NCBI GenBank assembly: GCA_025454815.1
Contig: JALONR010000001.1
Location: 55,287-119,286, forward strand
From: Bacteroidales bacterium
GTDB lineage: Bacteria > Bacteroidota > Bacteroidia > Bacteroidales > VadinHA17
Direction of reading: 5' to 3'
DNA: 64,000 nt
Shown: in pieces, positions 35,125 to 43,462 of the stretch
Numbering within the stretch: position 1 is the first letter of the stretch
How the letters are laid out: each line of letters opens with the position of its first letter
Made by a program: the position numbers and the translations under genes
The notes under the pieces: model-generated
The model's database searches: none
What the model saw: only the letters and a program-made list of their open reading frames with translations
What the model was told of the DNA's origin: nothing

Positions 35125-35832
35125 ATGGTCGTTGTAGCAAATATTCAGAAAAGAAAATGCAGCTGTCTCTCCTGTGATCTGAGAGACCTGGTGTTTTCAA
35201 ACCTGGATGAGGATGATATCAGGCGGGTCTGTGAGGCCAAGGATGAGATCTCATATTCAAAGGGTGAGATCATTCACGGCGAAGGAGAAGAGATCCGCGA
35301 CTTCAAGTACCTGAAAACAGGCCTGGTCAAACTGTTCAGGGTAACCGGTGAGGGGGATGAACAGATAATTACCATCACAAGACCCTATGAGTTTGTCAGC
35401 AATATCAATGCATTTCACGAGGAGAAATACAGGTATTCCCTCTCTGCGCTTGAAGATTCGGTGGTCTGCTGTATTAAAATCGACCTGATCAAAAACCTGA
35501 TCCTTAAAAACGGTGGCTTTGCCCTGAAGCTGATTGCCGCACTCTCAAAGACATCCGAAAACATCATCAGCCTCAGCCTGGAGATCAGGAAAAGAAACCT
35601 GGCCGGCAGGATTGCATTTGTCCTGCTCTATTTTGCAGGCGAAATATACCATTCCAGGATCTTTGAGCTCCCTGTCTCAAGGAAGGAGATAGCTGACCTG
35701 ATCAGCATGAGCTCCGCCAATGTTATACGCACATTCTCCGAATTCAGGCGTGACGGTATCATTAAGACAACCGGCCGCACAATAGAGATTGCAGATATGA
35801 ATAAACTTGAAGTGATTTCCAGGCGGGGCTGA
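35125..35832 (+). CDS. Crp/Fnr-family transcriptional regulator with N-terminal cysteine cluster
   Basis: The protein has an effector beta-roll (about 40-125), a dimerisation helix and a winged-helix DNA-binding domain (PVSRKEIADLISMSSANVIRTFSEFRRDG). The N-terminus holds C12-S-C14-LS-C17 and the core has C115-C116, an arrangement reminiscent of Fnr-type [4Fe-4S] sensors (three N-terminal plus one central cysteine), although spacing differs from E. coli FNR. It is probably a redox or oxygen-responsive regulator (inference). It is divergent from the PHP gene and precedes the M14-tldD-tldE group, which it could control. Confidence 0.85.
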   Translation: MVVVANIQKRKCSCLSCDLRDLVFSNLDEDDIRRVCEAKDEISYSKGEIIHGEGEEIRDFKYLKTGLVKLFRVTGEGDEQIITITRPYEFVSNINAFHEEKYRYSLSALEDSVVCCIKIDLIKNLILKNGGFALKLIAALSKTSENIISLSLEIRKRNLAGRIAFVLLYFAGEIYHSRIFELPVSRKEIADLISMSSANVIRTFSEFRRDGIIKTTGRTIEIADMNKLEVISRRG

Positions 35833-35889
35833 ATATTAAGACAAAATCATTAACTTGATTGCGTTTTATCAATTAGTACCATTTCCGCC

Positions 35890-37788
35890 ATGAAAAGAAT
35901 CACCGGAGCATTTCTTGTAATCTTATTTTCAGGTATTTCACAATTTCTTTCCGCCCGGGAAGCTGCAGGGCCAGACTCATCAGTATGGACCGTTGGCGGC
36001 ATGAGGCACGGAGTGAGTTTCTTCCCGCGCGTACAGCATCCCGGGGTGGAGTATTTCGCCGGTGACACGCTTACCTTTGACGGGTATCACTCATACGGAG
36101 TTATCTGCCACTGGATGGAGCTCTGGGCTCAGGAATATCCGGAGATTGTCACTTTGTATGAGATTGCCCGAAGCTATGAGGGAAGGCCAATTATGCAGAT
36201 GACCCTCACCAGCGGCAAAAACGGTTCAGATACTGACAAGCCTGCCGCATTCTTTGAGGGTAACAGGCACAGCGGAGAAATAACCAGCGCGGAATCTGTC
36301 CTCTGGCTGGCAAGGCACCTTATAGAAGGTTACGGCACCGATCCGGCCATTACAGACCTGCTTGACCATTTCACGGTATACCTCAGGCCGGTCAATAACC
36401 CTGACGGTCATGAGCTGTACCTCAATACAGCCCAGAGCAACCGCAGTACCGTCAGGCCTGATGACAATGATTCAGACGGTCTTTTTGACGAGGATCCGTC
36501 TGAAGATCTTGACGGCGATGGGATTATACTTACATTGCGGTGGCCTGACAGGAAAAACGGCACCCTGACCCCTGACCCGGCCGACCCGTCAGGACGGATA
36601 ATGAAGAGGGTCCCCCGCGGTGAAGGGATCTATGCCACCTCCTCCGAGGGAATCGACAATGACGGCGACGGACGTATCAATGAAGACGGCATCGGCGGTC
36701 TTGACCTGCACCGCAACTATCCCGAAAACTGGAGACCTGAGCGTGAACTGACAGGCAGGGGATTCACCCAGCGGGGCGCCGGAGCCTACCCCCTCAGCGA
36801 GCCTGAGACAAGGGCTGTCTTTACCTTCCTGATGACACATCCGAACATTTATGTCGTCAATTCAATGGATACCACCGTTCCGATGCATCTCCGCCCCCCT
36901 TCAACATCACCCTCAGAGGAGAGGATGTACCCTGAAGACCTGAAGTGGTACGTTTACTTTGATGACCTTGCAAGGAAAATAACCGGTTATGAGAGGGCAG
37001 GTGACGTATACAATGATTACGGCAGCGGGCAGCCGCTGTTCGGACATGGACCCGATTTCGGATACTGGTATTACGGTGCAATATGGTACGGCGATGAACT
37101 CTGGAACGGAGGCAGGCCAAAGGATTATGACGGTGACGGCGACAAGGACCAGGTTGATATGCTAGCCTGGGACGAGGAGGAGAACGGCGGGGATGGATTC
37201 CACGAGTGGAAACCGGTCAGCCATCCCGTTCATGACAGCGTTGAAGCCGGTGGATTTCACCCGAAATTCTTCAGCCAGAATCCACCTCCTGCCCATCTTG
37301 AAAAGTGGGCTGCCAACCAGGCCCTCTTCAACATGGAACTTATAAAACACCTCCCCAGGCTTGAGTGGGAAGAGTATTCTGTCAGGCGTGTAAAAAAACA
37401 CCGTGGTGACTCAACCGATTATGACCTCACCATCAGGTACAGGAATGCAGGCAAGCTGCCCACTGCCCTCAGCCAGGCTCATCTTGTCAAGATTGTCAGG
37501 CCTGACCAGGTCAGGATAAAATTTGAAGGCACTGACTGGGAAATGCCGCGATTCCGGGTCATCGACCCTGCGCCGCCGGCCCCGGGAAGAGGCAACATGA
37601 TGTTTTCTGAGGAGGAGAACATGAGGCCGGAGTATATATCATCTTCAGTTGGTTATACACCCGGTGGTGCCACATCCGAAGCCCATTTTATCATCAGAAT
37701 TTATGGTGAAGGTGAGCTGGCAGGCACAGCCAGCGTTATCACCACCCGGGCGGGCATACTACCCGAAAAGAAATTTACTATCAGATAA
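35890..37788 (+). CDS. Exported M14-family zinc carboxypeptidase
   Basis: A signal peptide (about 1-22) leads into an M14 metallocarboxypeptidase domain. Visible are the first zinc motif H127-SG-E130, the substrate-binding R166 with NNPDG (169-173), DLHRNYPENW (272-281) and a probable catalytic Glu403 (GDELW). The usual third zinc ligand, His in NMHT-type segments, aligns with Asp327 in NSMDTTVPMHLRPP. Four aspartate-rich DxDxDG-like loops (about 191-202, 206-211, 256-266, 412-420) look like calcium sites. It precedes tldD by 39 bases and probably works on extracytoplasmic peptides. Confidence 0.85.
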   Translation: MKRITGAFLVILFSGISQFLSAREAAGPDSSVWTVGGMRHGVSFFPRVQHPGVEYFAGDTLTFDGYHSYGVICHWMELWAQEYPEIVTLYEIARSYEGRPIMQMTLTSGKNGSDTDKPAAFFEGNRHSGEITSAESVLWLARHLIEGYGTDPAITDLLDHFTVYLRPVNNPDGHELYLNTAQSNRSTVRPDDNDSDGLFDEDPSEDLDGDGIILTLRWPDRKNGTLTPDPADPSGRIMKRVPRGEGIYATSSEGIDNDGDGRINEDGIGGLDLHRNYPENWRPERELTGRGFTQRGAGAYPLSEPETRAVFTFLMTHPNIYVVNSMDTTVPMHLRPPSTSPSEERMYPEDLKWYVYFDDLARKITGYERAGDVYNDYGSGQPLFGHGPDFGYWYYGAIWYGDELWNGGRPKDYDGDGDKDQVDMLAWDEEENGGDGFHEWKPVSHPVHDSVEAGGFHPKFFSQNPPPAHLEKWAANQALFNMELIKHLPRLEWEEYSVRRVKKHRGDSTDYDLTIRYRNAGKLPTALSQAHLVKIVRPDQVRIKFEGTDWEMPRFRVIDPAPPAPGRGNMMFSEEENMRPEYISSSVGYTPGGATSEAHFIIRIYGEGELAGTASVITTRAGILPEKKFTIR

Positions 37789-37815
37789 TCAATAAATTGT
37801 CAATTCAATTAAGTT

Positions 37816-37820
37816 GGAGG
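37816..37820 (+). promoter_or_regulatory. Shine-Dalgarno-like ribosome binding site before tldD
   Basis: GGAGG lies seven bases before ATG 37828. A strong Shine-Dalgarno sequence is unusual in this genome, where most starts have none, and it fixes the tldD start. Confidence 0.5.
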
Positions 37821-37827
37821 ATCCATT

Positions 37828-39360
37828 ATGAGATTACATCAGTTTTCCGTTCGTGACATCCCCCGCAGGCGATTTCTGGGGCTGACGGCGAAGGGTGGCC
37901 TGGCTGTTGCACTTACACCGGCGCTCCTTTCACAGCTCACCTCATGCGGCGGCGGTGCAGCCACGGCTACAGTTCTTGACACAGACAGGGATATGATATC
38001 CCGGGTACTGAAGAAAGCGCTTGAGAAAGGAGGCGATTTCTCCGAGGTCTATATTGAGAACCGTATCTCGAAGCAGATTGTCCTGGAGGAGTCAAAATTC
38101 AGAAGCGGGCTTTATGGCATCAGCCAGGGTGCCGGAGTGAGGGTCATAAGCGGTAATAAAACCGGTTATGCATACACCGATGTGGTAACAGAAGAGCGTT
38201 TGTTGCGTGCCGCCGAGGTGGCCGCATACGTAGCTTCAGGCGGCACAGCAGCTGCCACGGTCAGCCTGACCGATACGGACTACAAATCATTCGTGACCGT
38301 AGAGATGCCTCTGGAAGAGATTGCTGACGAACAGCGCATTGAGGTGATAAAGAGGGCAGACCAGGCTGCGCTGGCATATGATCCGCGGATAAAAATGGCC
38401 ATGGTTGACTACTATGATGAGATAAGGGGCAGGGTCATAGCTAACAGTGAAGGGCTCTATCTCCGTGACGAACTGCCGCTCCTTTTCTTCATCGTACAGG
38501 CTATGTCAGCCGATGGCAAGGCCAGGCATATGGCCCGTGAGCGTCTGAGCCTTCACAGCGGATTTGAGATGTTTTCCCAGGTGACACCCGAGGAGGTGGC
38601 ACAGAATGCCGCCCGCGAAGCCATAGCCATGCTCTCTGCACAGGAGGCTCCCGCCGGCATTATGGATGTGGTTATGCAGAACGGCTGGGGCGGTGTACTG
38701 GTACATGAGGCAGTGGGGCACCCGCTTGAGGCTGACAACATTGCCAGGGGTATCGGCGCATTCACCGGCAAAGTCGGACAGAAGGTTGCCAGCGACTGCT
38801 TTACGATGGTAGATGACGGTACCCTGCCCAATTACCGGGGAACGATCAATCATGACGACGAGGGTACTCCGGCACAGCGCAATGTGCTGATTGAAAACGG
38901 GGTGCTTAATGGTTATATGACTGATATCCTTAGCGCCCGGCAGCTTGGCATGCAACGCACCGGCAACGGACGCCGTGAAAGCTTCAGGTATATCCCCATC
39001 CCCAGGATGACAAACACATTCATTGCCCAGGGCAATGATGACCCTGCAGAAATACTCGCATCCACCAGGAAAGGTATTTATGTCCAGAGTCTCAGCGGCG
39101 GCAGCGTCAATCCGGTTACCGGGATGTTCAATTTCACATGCCGTGAGGCCTACCTGATAGAAAACGGTAAAAAGACTGTACCCGTGCGCGGAGCCACACT
39201 GATAGGATCATGCATGGATGTGATCTCCAACATTGATGCGGTTGGAAATGACCTGGCATTCGGCCCGGGCATATGCGGCAAAGGCCAGAGCGCAGAGGTT
39301 ACCGCCGGACAGCCAACGGTCAGAATAAGGGGAATTAACGTAGGTGGCAGCAAAGCCTAG
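37828..39360 (+). CDS. tldD: TldD-type metalloprotease with twin-arginine signal
   Basis: TldD forms a heterodimeric zinc protease with TldE (PmbA) that degrades unfolded peptides and matures some peptide natural products. The catalytic motif HEAVGH is at 293-298, within GWGGVLVHEAVGHPLEADN. Unlike classical cytoplasmic TldD, residues 12-40 form a twin-arginine signal (RRRFLGLTAKGG, then a hydrophobic stretch) ending in LTSC, a possible lipobox with Cys40. Length is 510. The tldE gene follows after 24 bases but has no signal. The upstream exported M14 peptidase fits a peptide-degradation unit. Confidence 0.92.
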   Translation: MRLHQFSVRDIPRRRFLGLTAKGGLAVALTPALLSQLTSCGGGAATATVLDTDRDMISRVLKKALEKGGDFSEVYIENRISKQIVLEESKFRSGLYGISQGAGVRVISGNKTGYAYTDVVTEERLLRAAEVAAYVASGGTAAATVSLTDTDYKSFVTVEMPLEEIADEQRIEVIKRADQAALAYDPRIKMAMVDYYDEIRGRVIANSEGLYLRDELPLLFFIVQAMSADGKARHMARERLSLHSGFEMFSQVTPEEVAQNAAREAIAMLSAQEAPAGIMDVVMQNGWGGVLVHEAVGHPLEADNIARGIGAFTGKVGQKVASDCFTMVDDGTLPNYRGTINHDDEGTPAQRNVLIENGVLNGYMTDILSARQLGMQRTGNGRRESFRYIPIPRMTNTFIAQGNDDPAEILASTRKGIYVQSLSGGSVNPVTGMFNFTCREAYLIENGKKTVPVRGATLIGSCMDVISNIDAVGNDLAFGPGICGKGQSAEVTAGQPTVRIRGINVGGSKA

Positions 39361-39384
39361 TGTGAATCATTAACAATAAATGAT

Positions 39385-40725
39385 ATGAATTATCTATCAC
39401 TTGCAGAGAAACTTGTATCGAAAGCCCTGAAAGCCGGGGCAGATGCAGCAGAAATATACATATCTGCCGGCCGGAACCTGTCGGTTAACATCCTTAACAG
39501 TGAGATCGAAACCATAGAGGAGGCCGATTCAGCAGGCGTTGGAGTGCGGGTTATCGTGGGAGGGTCACTGGGTTTCAGCTACAGCAACAGCCTGGAAATG
39601 AAAGCCCTGGATGATACGATAGCCATGGCGGTTACATTTGCCAGGCTCACCACCCCTGACGAGAATAACGTCCTTCCTGAGCTGATCGGCGAAACCGCCG
39701 TACAGGATCTTTTTGATCCGGAGATTGAAGGGATTGCACTTGACCGGAAAATAGCCATGGCCCTGGAACTTGAAAAAATGGCTATGAGTGACGCCCGGAT
39801 CACAAAGAGTTCAGGTTCATCGTACGGAGAGAGCGTTTTTGAAGTCTTTGTTGCCAGCTCGGCCGGTCAGGCCGGCAGCTACAAGGCATCGGGATGTTCT
39901 CTCGGGGTGAGCGTTGTTGCAGAAAAGGGAGAGCAGAGGAAAACCGGCGGAGAATACAGCACGCGCCGTTTCTTCAGTGATCTCACGCCGCCGGACCAGA
40001 TAGCTGCAAAAGCTTCGCGCAAGGCCTGGGAGATGCTTGATCCGCGCATGGTTAAGACGCAAAAGGCATCGGTAATCTTTGATCCGGATGTTGCAGGATC
40101 TCTGTTGCGCGGTGTAATCACGGCTCTCAACGGAGAACGGGTTCTTCAGGGTGCCAGCTTTCTGGCCAATTCGATGGGGAAACAGTTTGCTTCGCCTCTG
40201 CTGACCATCATTGATGACGGTACCAGGGCACGCTCCATGGGCGCGGCCCCGTTTGACGGCGAGGGTGTTCCCACACAGAGACGCGTTCTGGTTGACAGGG
40301 GAGTCGTAAGCGGGTTCCTGTACAATACCATCGCTGCCCGCAGGGCTGGCACCGTCAGCACGGGCAACGCCTCCAGGAACGGATACACCTCGCTGCCCGG
40401 CATCGGCACACACCATCTCTCTCTTGAGACAGGAAAACAAAGCCGCAGCGAGATAATCGCTGCCACTGACAGGGGACTGCTCCTCAGCGGAGTAACCGGG
40501 TATGGCATAGATGCCGTCAGCGGCAACTTCAGCGGTGGCGCATCCGGTTTCTGGATCGAAAAGGGAGAGATCCTCTATCCGGTTGAGGGGCTGACCATTG
40601 CCGGCAGCGGCGATTCCATCCTCAACGGCATCGACATGATGGGCAATGACATTGACATGAACCGGTCATTTGCTGCACCCACCTTCAGGGTGGCCGAGAT
40701 GCAGATAGGAGGGATGCAGGGCTGA
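39385..40725 (+). CDS. tldE: TldE/PmbA-type metallopeptidase partner subunit
   Basis: This 446-residue protein is the TldE/PmbA-type partner of TldD. It lacks the HExxxH motif, as expected: TldE shapes the protease chamber while TldD carries the zinc. Conserved segments include GAAPFDGEGVPTQRRVLVDRGVV and the C-terminal GGMQG tail. No signal peptide or twin-arginine motif is visible (MNYLSLAEKLVSKALKAG), in contrast to TldD. If TldD is exported, TldE would have to travel in complex with it or be retained; this cannot be decided from sequence. Confidence 0.92.
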   Translation: MNYLSLAEKLVSKALKAGADAAEIYISAGRNLSVNILNSEIETIEEADSAGVGVRVIVGGSLGFSYSNSLEMKALDDTIAMAVTFARLTTPDENNVLPELIGETAVQDLFDPEIEGIALDRKIAMALELEKMAMSDARITKSSGSSYGESVFEVFVASSAGQAGSYKASGCSLGVSVVAEKGEQRKTGGEYSTRRFFSDLTPPDQIAAKASRKAWEMLDPRMVKTQKASVIFDPDVAGSLLRGVITALNGERVLQGASFLANSMGKQFASPLLTIIDDGTRARSMGAAPFDGEGVPTQRRVLVDRGVVSGFLYNTIAARRAGTVSTGNASRNGYTSLPGIGTHHLSLETGKQSRSEIIAATDRGLLLSGVTGYGIDAVSGNFSGGASGFWIEKGEILYPVEGLTIAGSGDSILNGIDMMGNDIDMNRSFAAPTFRVAEMQIGGMQG

Positions 40726-40734
40726 AAACATTCT

Positions 40735-41637
40735 TCAGAGGCATGCCCTGAGGGCAGATGATATATCCGGGTACCTGAAGCGGAAACCCGCTGATGAAAT
40801 ACGGTCGGAAGAGATGCGGCTGCCCCTTGTGAGCACCACTGACATTTCACCCAATACCACATTCAGCAACCACGCCGGCACATGCGGTAAGAATACCGGC
40901 AGGCGCTTCTGGCGGGCCACCTCGCCCATCAGCTGGTCATGTGTCACATGATGAGGAGCTGCGGCATTGTATGGTCCTGACATTGTATGATCCGTAAGAG
41001 CCTTGTGATATATGCTGCACAGGTCGTCAATGTGTATCCACGGAAAATACTGGTTGCCCGGGGAGAGCCTTACTATCAGTCCGGCCATGGCAGGTGCAGT
41101 CATCCTGTTCAAAGCGGACCCCGAAGATGCCATCACCACTGCCGTACGCAGCTTAACCACCCTTACGCCAGCTTCACTGAAGGGGTCAGCTGACGCTTCC
41201 CATAGCCGGCATGTCTTCCCCAGGAAATCCTCGGCGGGCGGATCACTCTCCGTAAAAGTACGTTCCGAATTCTCTGACCCGTAGTAATTTACTCCGGATG
41301 CAGTTATGAATACCGATGGAGTTATGCCGGACCCTATGGTCATCCTGAAGATAAGCTCCCCGCTGAGGGTACGGCTGCTTATGATCTCCTTCTTTCGTGA
41401 TTCACTCCATCTTCCCTGACCGATGTTTGATGCTGCAAGGTGAATTATGGCATCTCCCTCCCGGAATGCGTCACCGTCACAGTAGCCGTTTCCGGGATCC
41501 CATCTGAAAGATTCGTACTTTTCCTTCTTCTTTCCACCGCGGGTAAGATGAACCACCTGCCACCCGTCAGCGGCCAGGAGCGTGCTCAGGCGTGAGCCTA
41601 TCAGGCCTGTGCCACCGGTAATAACCACCCTGTGCAT
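40735..41637 (-). CDS. TIGR01777-type NAD(P)-dependent epimerase
   Basis: The N-terminal dinucleotide-binding motif ITGGTGLIGSRLS (5-17) and the extended SDR pattern identify the YfcH/SulA-like TIGR01777 family; ITASGVNYYGSENSERTFTE and the C-terminal DUF1731-like tail (FRFRYPDISSALRA) support this. The reaction is unknown for the family. Nine bases separate it from the convergent tldE. It follows the C_GCAxxG gene by three bases and shares its promoter. Confidence 0.88.
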   Translation of the reverse strand: MHRVVITGGTGLIGSRLSTLLAADGWQVVHLTRGGKKKEKYESFRWDPGNGYCDGDAFREGDAIIHLAASNIGQGRWSESRKKEIISSRTLSGELIFRMTIGSGITPSVFITASGVNYYGSENSERTFTESDPPAEDFLGKTCRLWEASADPFSEAGVRVVKLRTAVVMASSGSALNRMTAPAMAGLIVRLSPGNQYFPWIHIDDLCSIYHKALTDHTMSGPYNAAAPHHVTHDQLMGEVARQKRLPVFLPHVPAWLLNVVLGEMSVVLTRGSRISSDRISSAGFRFRYPDISSALRACL

Positions 41638-41640
41638 TGC

Positions 41641-42063
41641 CTATTCAAGTGATTCGATTATCTGGATTGCATCGCGGATACATTTTTCGCATACCGTCTG
41701 TGTAAGCCCCCGGGTTACTATATTCTTCTTTCCCTCAGGAGTATTGAGATCTTCGCCCAGGAGTCCGGAGCAGAGATCCGTTCCATTTCGTTCGGTGAAG
41801 ATCCTGTTGAATTCCCTTACCCTGGAGTATACCCTTTCCTTGTCACGCTCTTCCGGCAGTCCGGGTGACCCGTATGCCATCCCGAACCACATGTATGCAC
41901 CGGTCACCGCTCCGCATGTCTTCTGCATCCTCCCCATTCCGCCGCCAAAGGCGGCTGCCACCCTGGCCGATTCACTGCTCTCGCCGGCAAATGCCATCAG
42001 TACCGACTGGGAACAGCTGTAACCATCCCTGAAGTACCTGATCCCCTTATCTGTTTTTTTCAT
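41641..42063 (-). CDS. C_GCAxxG_C_C family redox protein
   Basis: The protein carries the family cysteine pattern: Cys17 (DGYSCSQSV), Cys50 (GGGMGRMQKTCGAVTGA), a cysteine near 98 (TDLCSGLLG) and C-EK-C near the C-terminus (TVCEKCIRDA). Members are small helical proteins thought to bind metal or a redox cofactor; the function is not established. A TATTTTTG -7 element lies 12 bases upstream of ATG 42063. It is divergent from the pfk gene and runs into the epimerase gene. Confidence 0.85.
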   Translation of the reverse strand: MKKTDKGIRYFRDGYSCSQSVLMAFAGESSESARVAAAFGGGMGRMQKTCGAVTGAYMWFGMAYGSPGLPEERDKERVYSRVREFNRIFTERNGTDLCSGLLGEDLNTPEGKKNIVTRGLTQTVCEKCIRDAIQIIESLE

Positions 42064-42075
42064 TTACTTTTTTGT

Positions 42076-42083
42076 CAAAAATA
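42076..42083 (-). promoter_or_regulatory. -7 promoter element for the C_GCAxxG-epimerase unit
   Basis: The minus strand reads TATTTTTG, an exact TAnnTTTG match, 12 bases before ATG 42063. Confidence 0.45.
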
Positions 42084-42183
42084 TTAAAAAAATAAAGGGG
42101 AGGCTGATTACCTTTTTGATATGATTTTGAAATATTCTACTTTTACCGCCTGCATTTGAACCATATAACACAGAGCATATAAA

Positions 42184-43389
42184 ATGGCAAACCAGAAGAA
42201 AATCAAAGGAGTGATTGGGATACTGACGGGCGGAGGGGACGTACCCGGTCTTAACCCTGCAATCAGGGCAGTAACCATCAGGGCCAACAGGGAAGGATAC
42301 AAGGTTATCGGGCTCCGAAGGGGCTGGGCAGGAATCCTTGAGATTATAAGGGATCCGAAAGCTGACAACAGCCAGTGTTTCCAGATTCTGTCTGATGACA
42401 TTGTGAACAGGGCAGGAAGAACCGGGGGCACATATCTTCACACATCACGCACCAGGCCAAGTCATGTGCCCAGGAATTATGTTCCTGACCATCTTAAGGA
42501 TACATACAAGGATGAGATGAATGACCTGACCCCGGAGGTGCTTAAAAACCTTGAGTGGCTTGGTATTGACTATCTGATTCCCATCGGAGGTGATGATACC
42601 CTCAGCTATGGAGTGCATCTCTACAAGCAGGGAGTAAAGGTTGTGGCCATTCCAAAGACCATGGACAATGATGTCCCGGGAACAGATTACTGCATTGGTT
42701 TCAGCACCTGCGTTACCCGTACCATCCAGATGACCAACACCCTTCGTACTTCGGCAGGGTCACACGAGCGCATCATGGTCCTGGAGGTATTCGGCAGATA
42801 TGCCGGCTTCACTGCAATGCTTCCCACAATGGCCGGTGCCGCCAACAGGTGCGTTATTCCCGAGTATAAGTTTGACATTGAACAGCTTACAAAACTGCTG
42901 GTTGAAGACCGCAATTCGAATCCCAGTCACTACTCCATCGTACTTGTCTCAGAGGGAGCACTTTACAAGGGAGGAGAAATGATCTTCCAGGACAGTGAAA
43001 AAGATGCTTACGGGCATGCCAAACTTGGCGGCATAGGTGATCTTGTCTCGGCTGAGATTAAGGATCATACTGCGAAATACAACAATGGCAAAACCATTAA
43101 CATCATTAACCAGAAGCTTGGATATATGGTCAGGGGAGGTGATCCTGACGCAGTTGATTCGATTGTTCCCATGGCATTCGGAAACCTGGCACTTGACCTT
43201 ATCATGAAGGGCATTCATGGCAGGGTGGTGGTGCTCAAGAACGGAAGGTATGACAATGTGCCTATCGATGTGGTCACCTCATCAAAGAAGGTGGTCAAGG
43301 TATCAGAATACTATAACACCGAAAGGCTCAGGCCATATTATTCCAATTTTGAGATGAAGCCATTCTTCCTTATGGCAGCAGAATATTGA
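42184..43389 (+). CDS. Phosphofructokinase, pyrophosphate-dependent signature
   Basis: The enzyme phosphorylates fructose-6-phosphate in glycolysis. TGGGD (15-19) and FGRYAGFTAM mark the family. The phosphoryl-donor residues read GGDDT at 135-139 and PKTMDND at 157-163. Asp138 and Lys158 replace the two glycines of ATP-dependent enzymes; this Asp/Lys pair is the known marker of PPi-dependent PFKs, which run reversibly. I therefore infer PPi as donor. Length 401 fits the longer subgroup. A rho-independent terminator follows at 43418-43456, so it is probably a single-gene transcript. Confidence 0.92.
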   Translation: MANQKKIKGVIGILTGGGDVPGLNPAIRAVTIRANREGYKVIGLRRGWAGILEIIRDPKADNSQCFQILSDDIVNRAGRTGGTYLHTSRTRPSHVPRNYVPDHLKDTYKDEMNDLTPEVLKNLEWLGIDYLIPIGGDDTLSYGVHLYKQGVKVVAIPKTMDNDVPGTDYCIGFSTCVTRTIQMTNTLRTSAGSHERIMVLEVFGRYAGFTAMLPTMAGAANRCVIPEYKFDIEQLTKLLVEDRNSNPSHYSIVLVSEGALYKGGEMIFQDSEKDAYGHAKLGGIGDLVSAEIKDHTAKYNNGKTINIINQKLGYMVRGGDPDAVDSIVPMAFGNLALDLIMKGIHGRVVVLKNGRYDNVPIDVVTSSKKVVKVSEYYNTERLRPYYSNFEMKPFFLMAAEY

Positions 43390-43417
43390 AAAGGGCCGGT
43401 AAACCTATAATAAACAG

Positions 43418-43456
43418 AGTGATGCCCTCAAGGACGAGGCATCACTTTTTTATTTT
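43418..43456 (+). terminator. Rho-independent terminator after pfk
   Basis: A perfect nine-base-pair stem, AGTGATGCC (43418-43426) and GGCATCACT (43438-43446), with an 11-base loop is followed by a T-rich tract (43446-43457). The tract runs into the -7 element of rsgA. Confidence 0.9.
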
Positions 43457-43458
43457 TG
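43451..43458 (+). promoter_or_regulatory. -7 promoter element for rsgA, overlapping the pfk terminator
   Basis: TATTTTTG is an exact TAnnTTTG match ending four bases before ATG 43463, implying a leaderless or nearly leaderless mRNA. Confidence 0.5.
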
Positions 43459-43462
43459 CTGC

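Noticed and set aside
37646..37655. TTATACACC as a DnaA box
   Set aside because: A single imperfect match inside a coding sequence; no cluster that would mark oriC.
42064..42441. Minus-strand reading frame of 125 codons before the C_GCAxxG gene
   Set aside because: It overlaps the pfk N-terminus in antisense and shows no family features.
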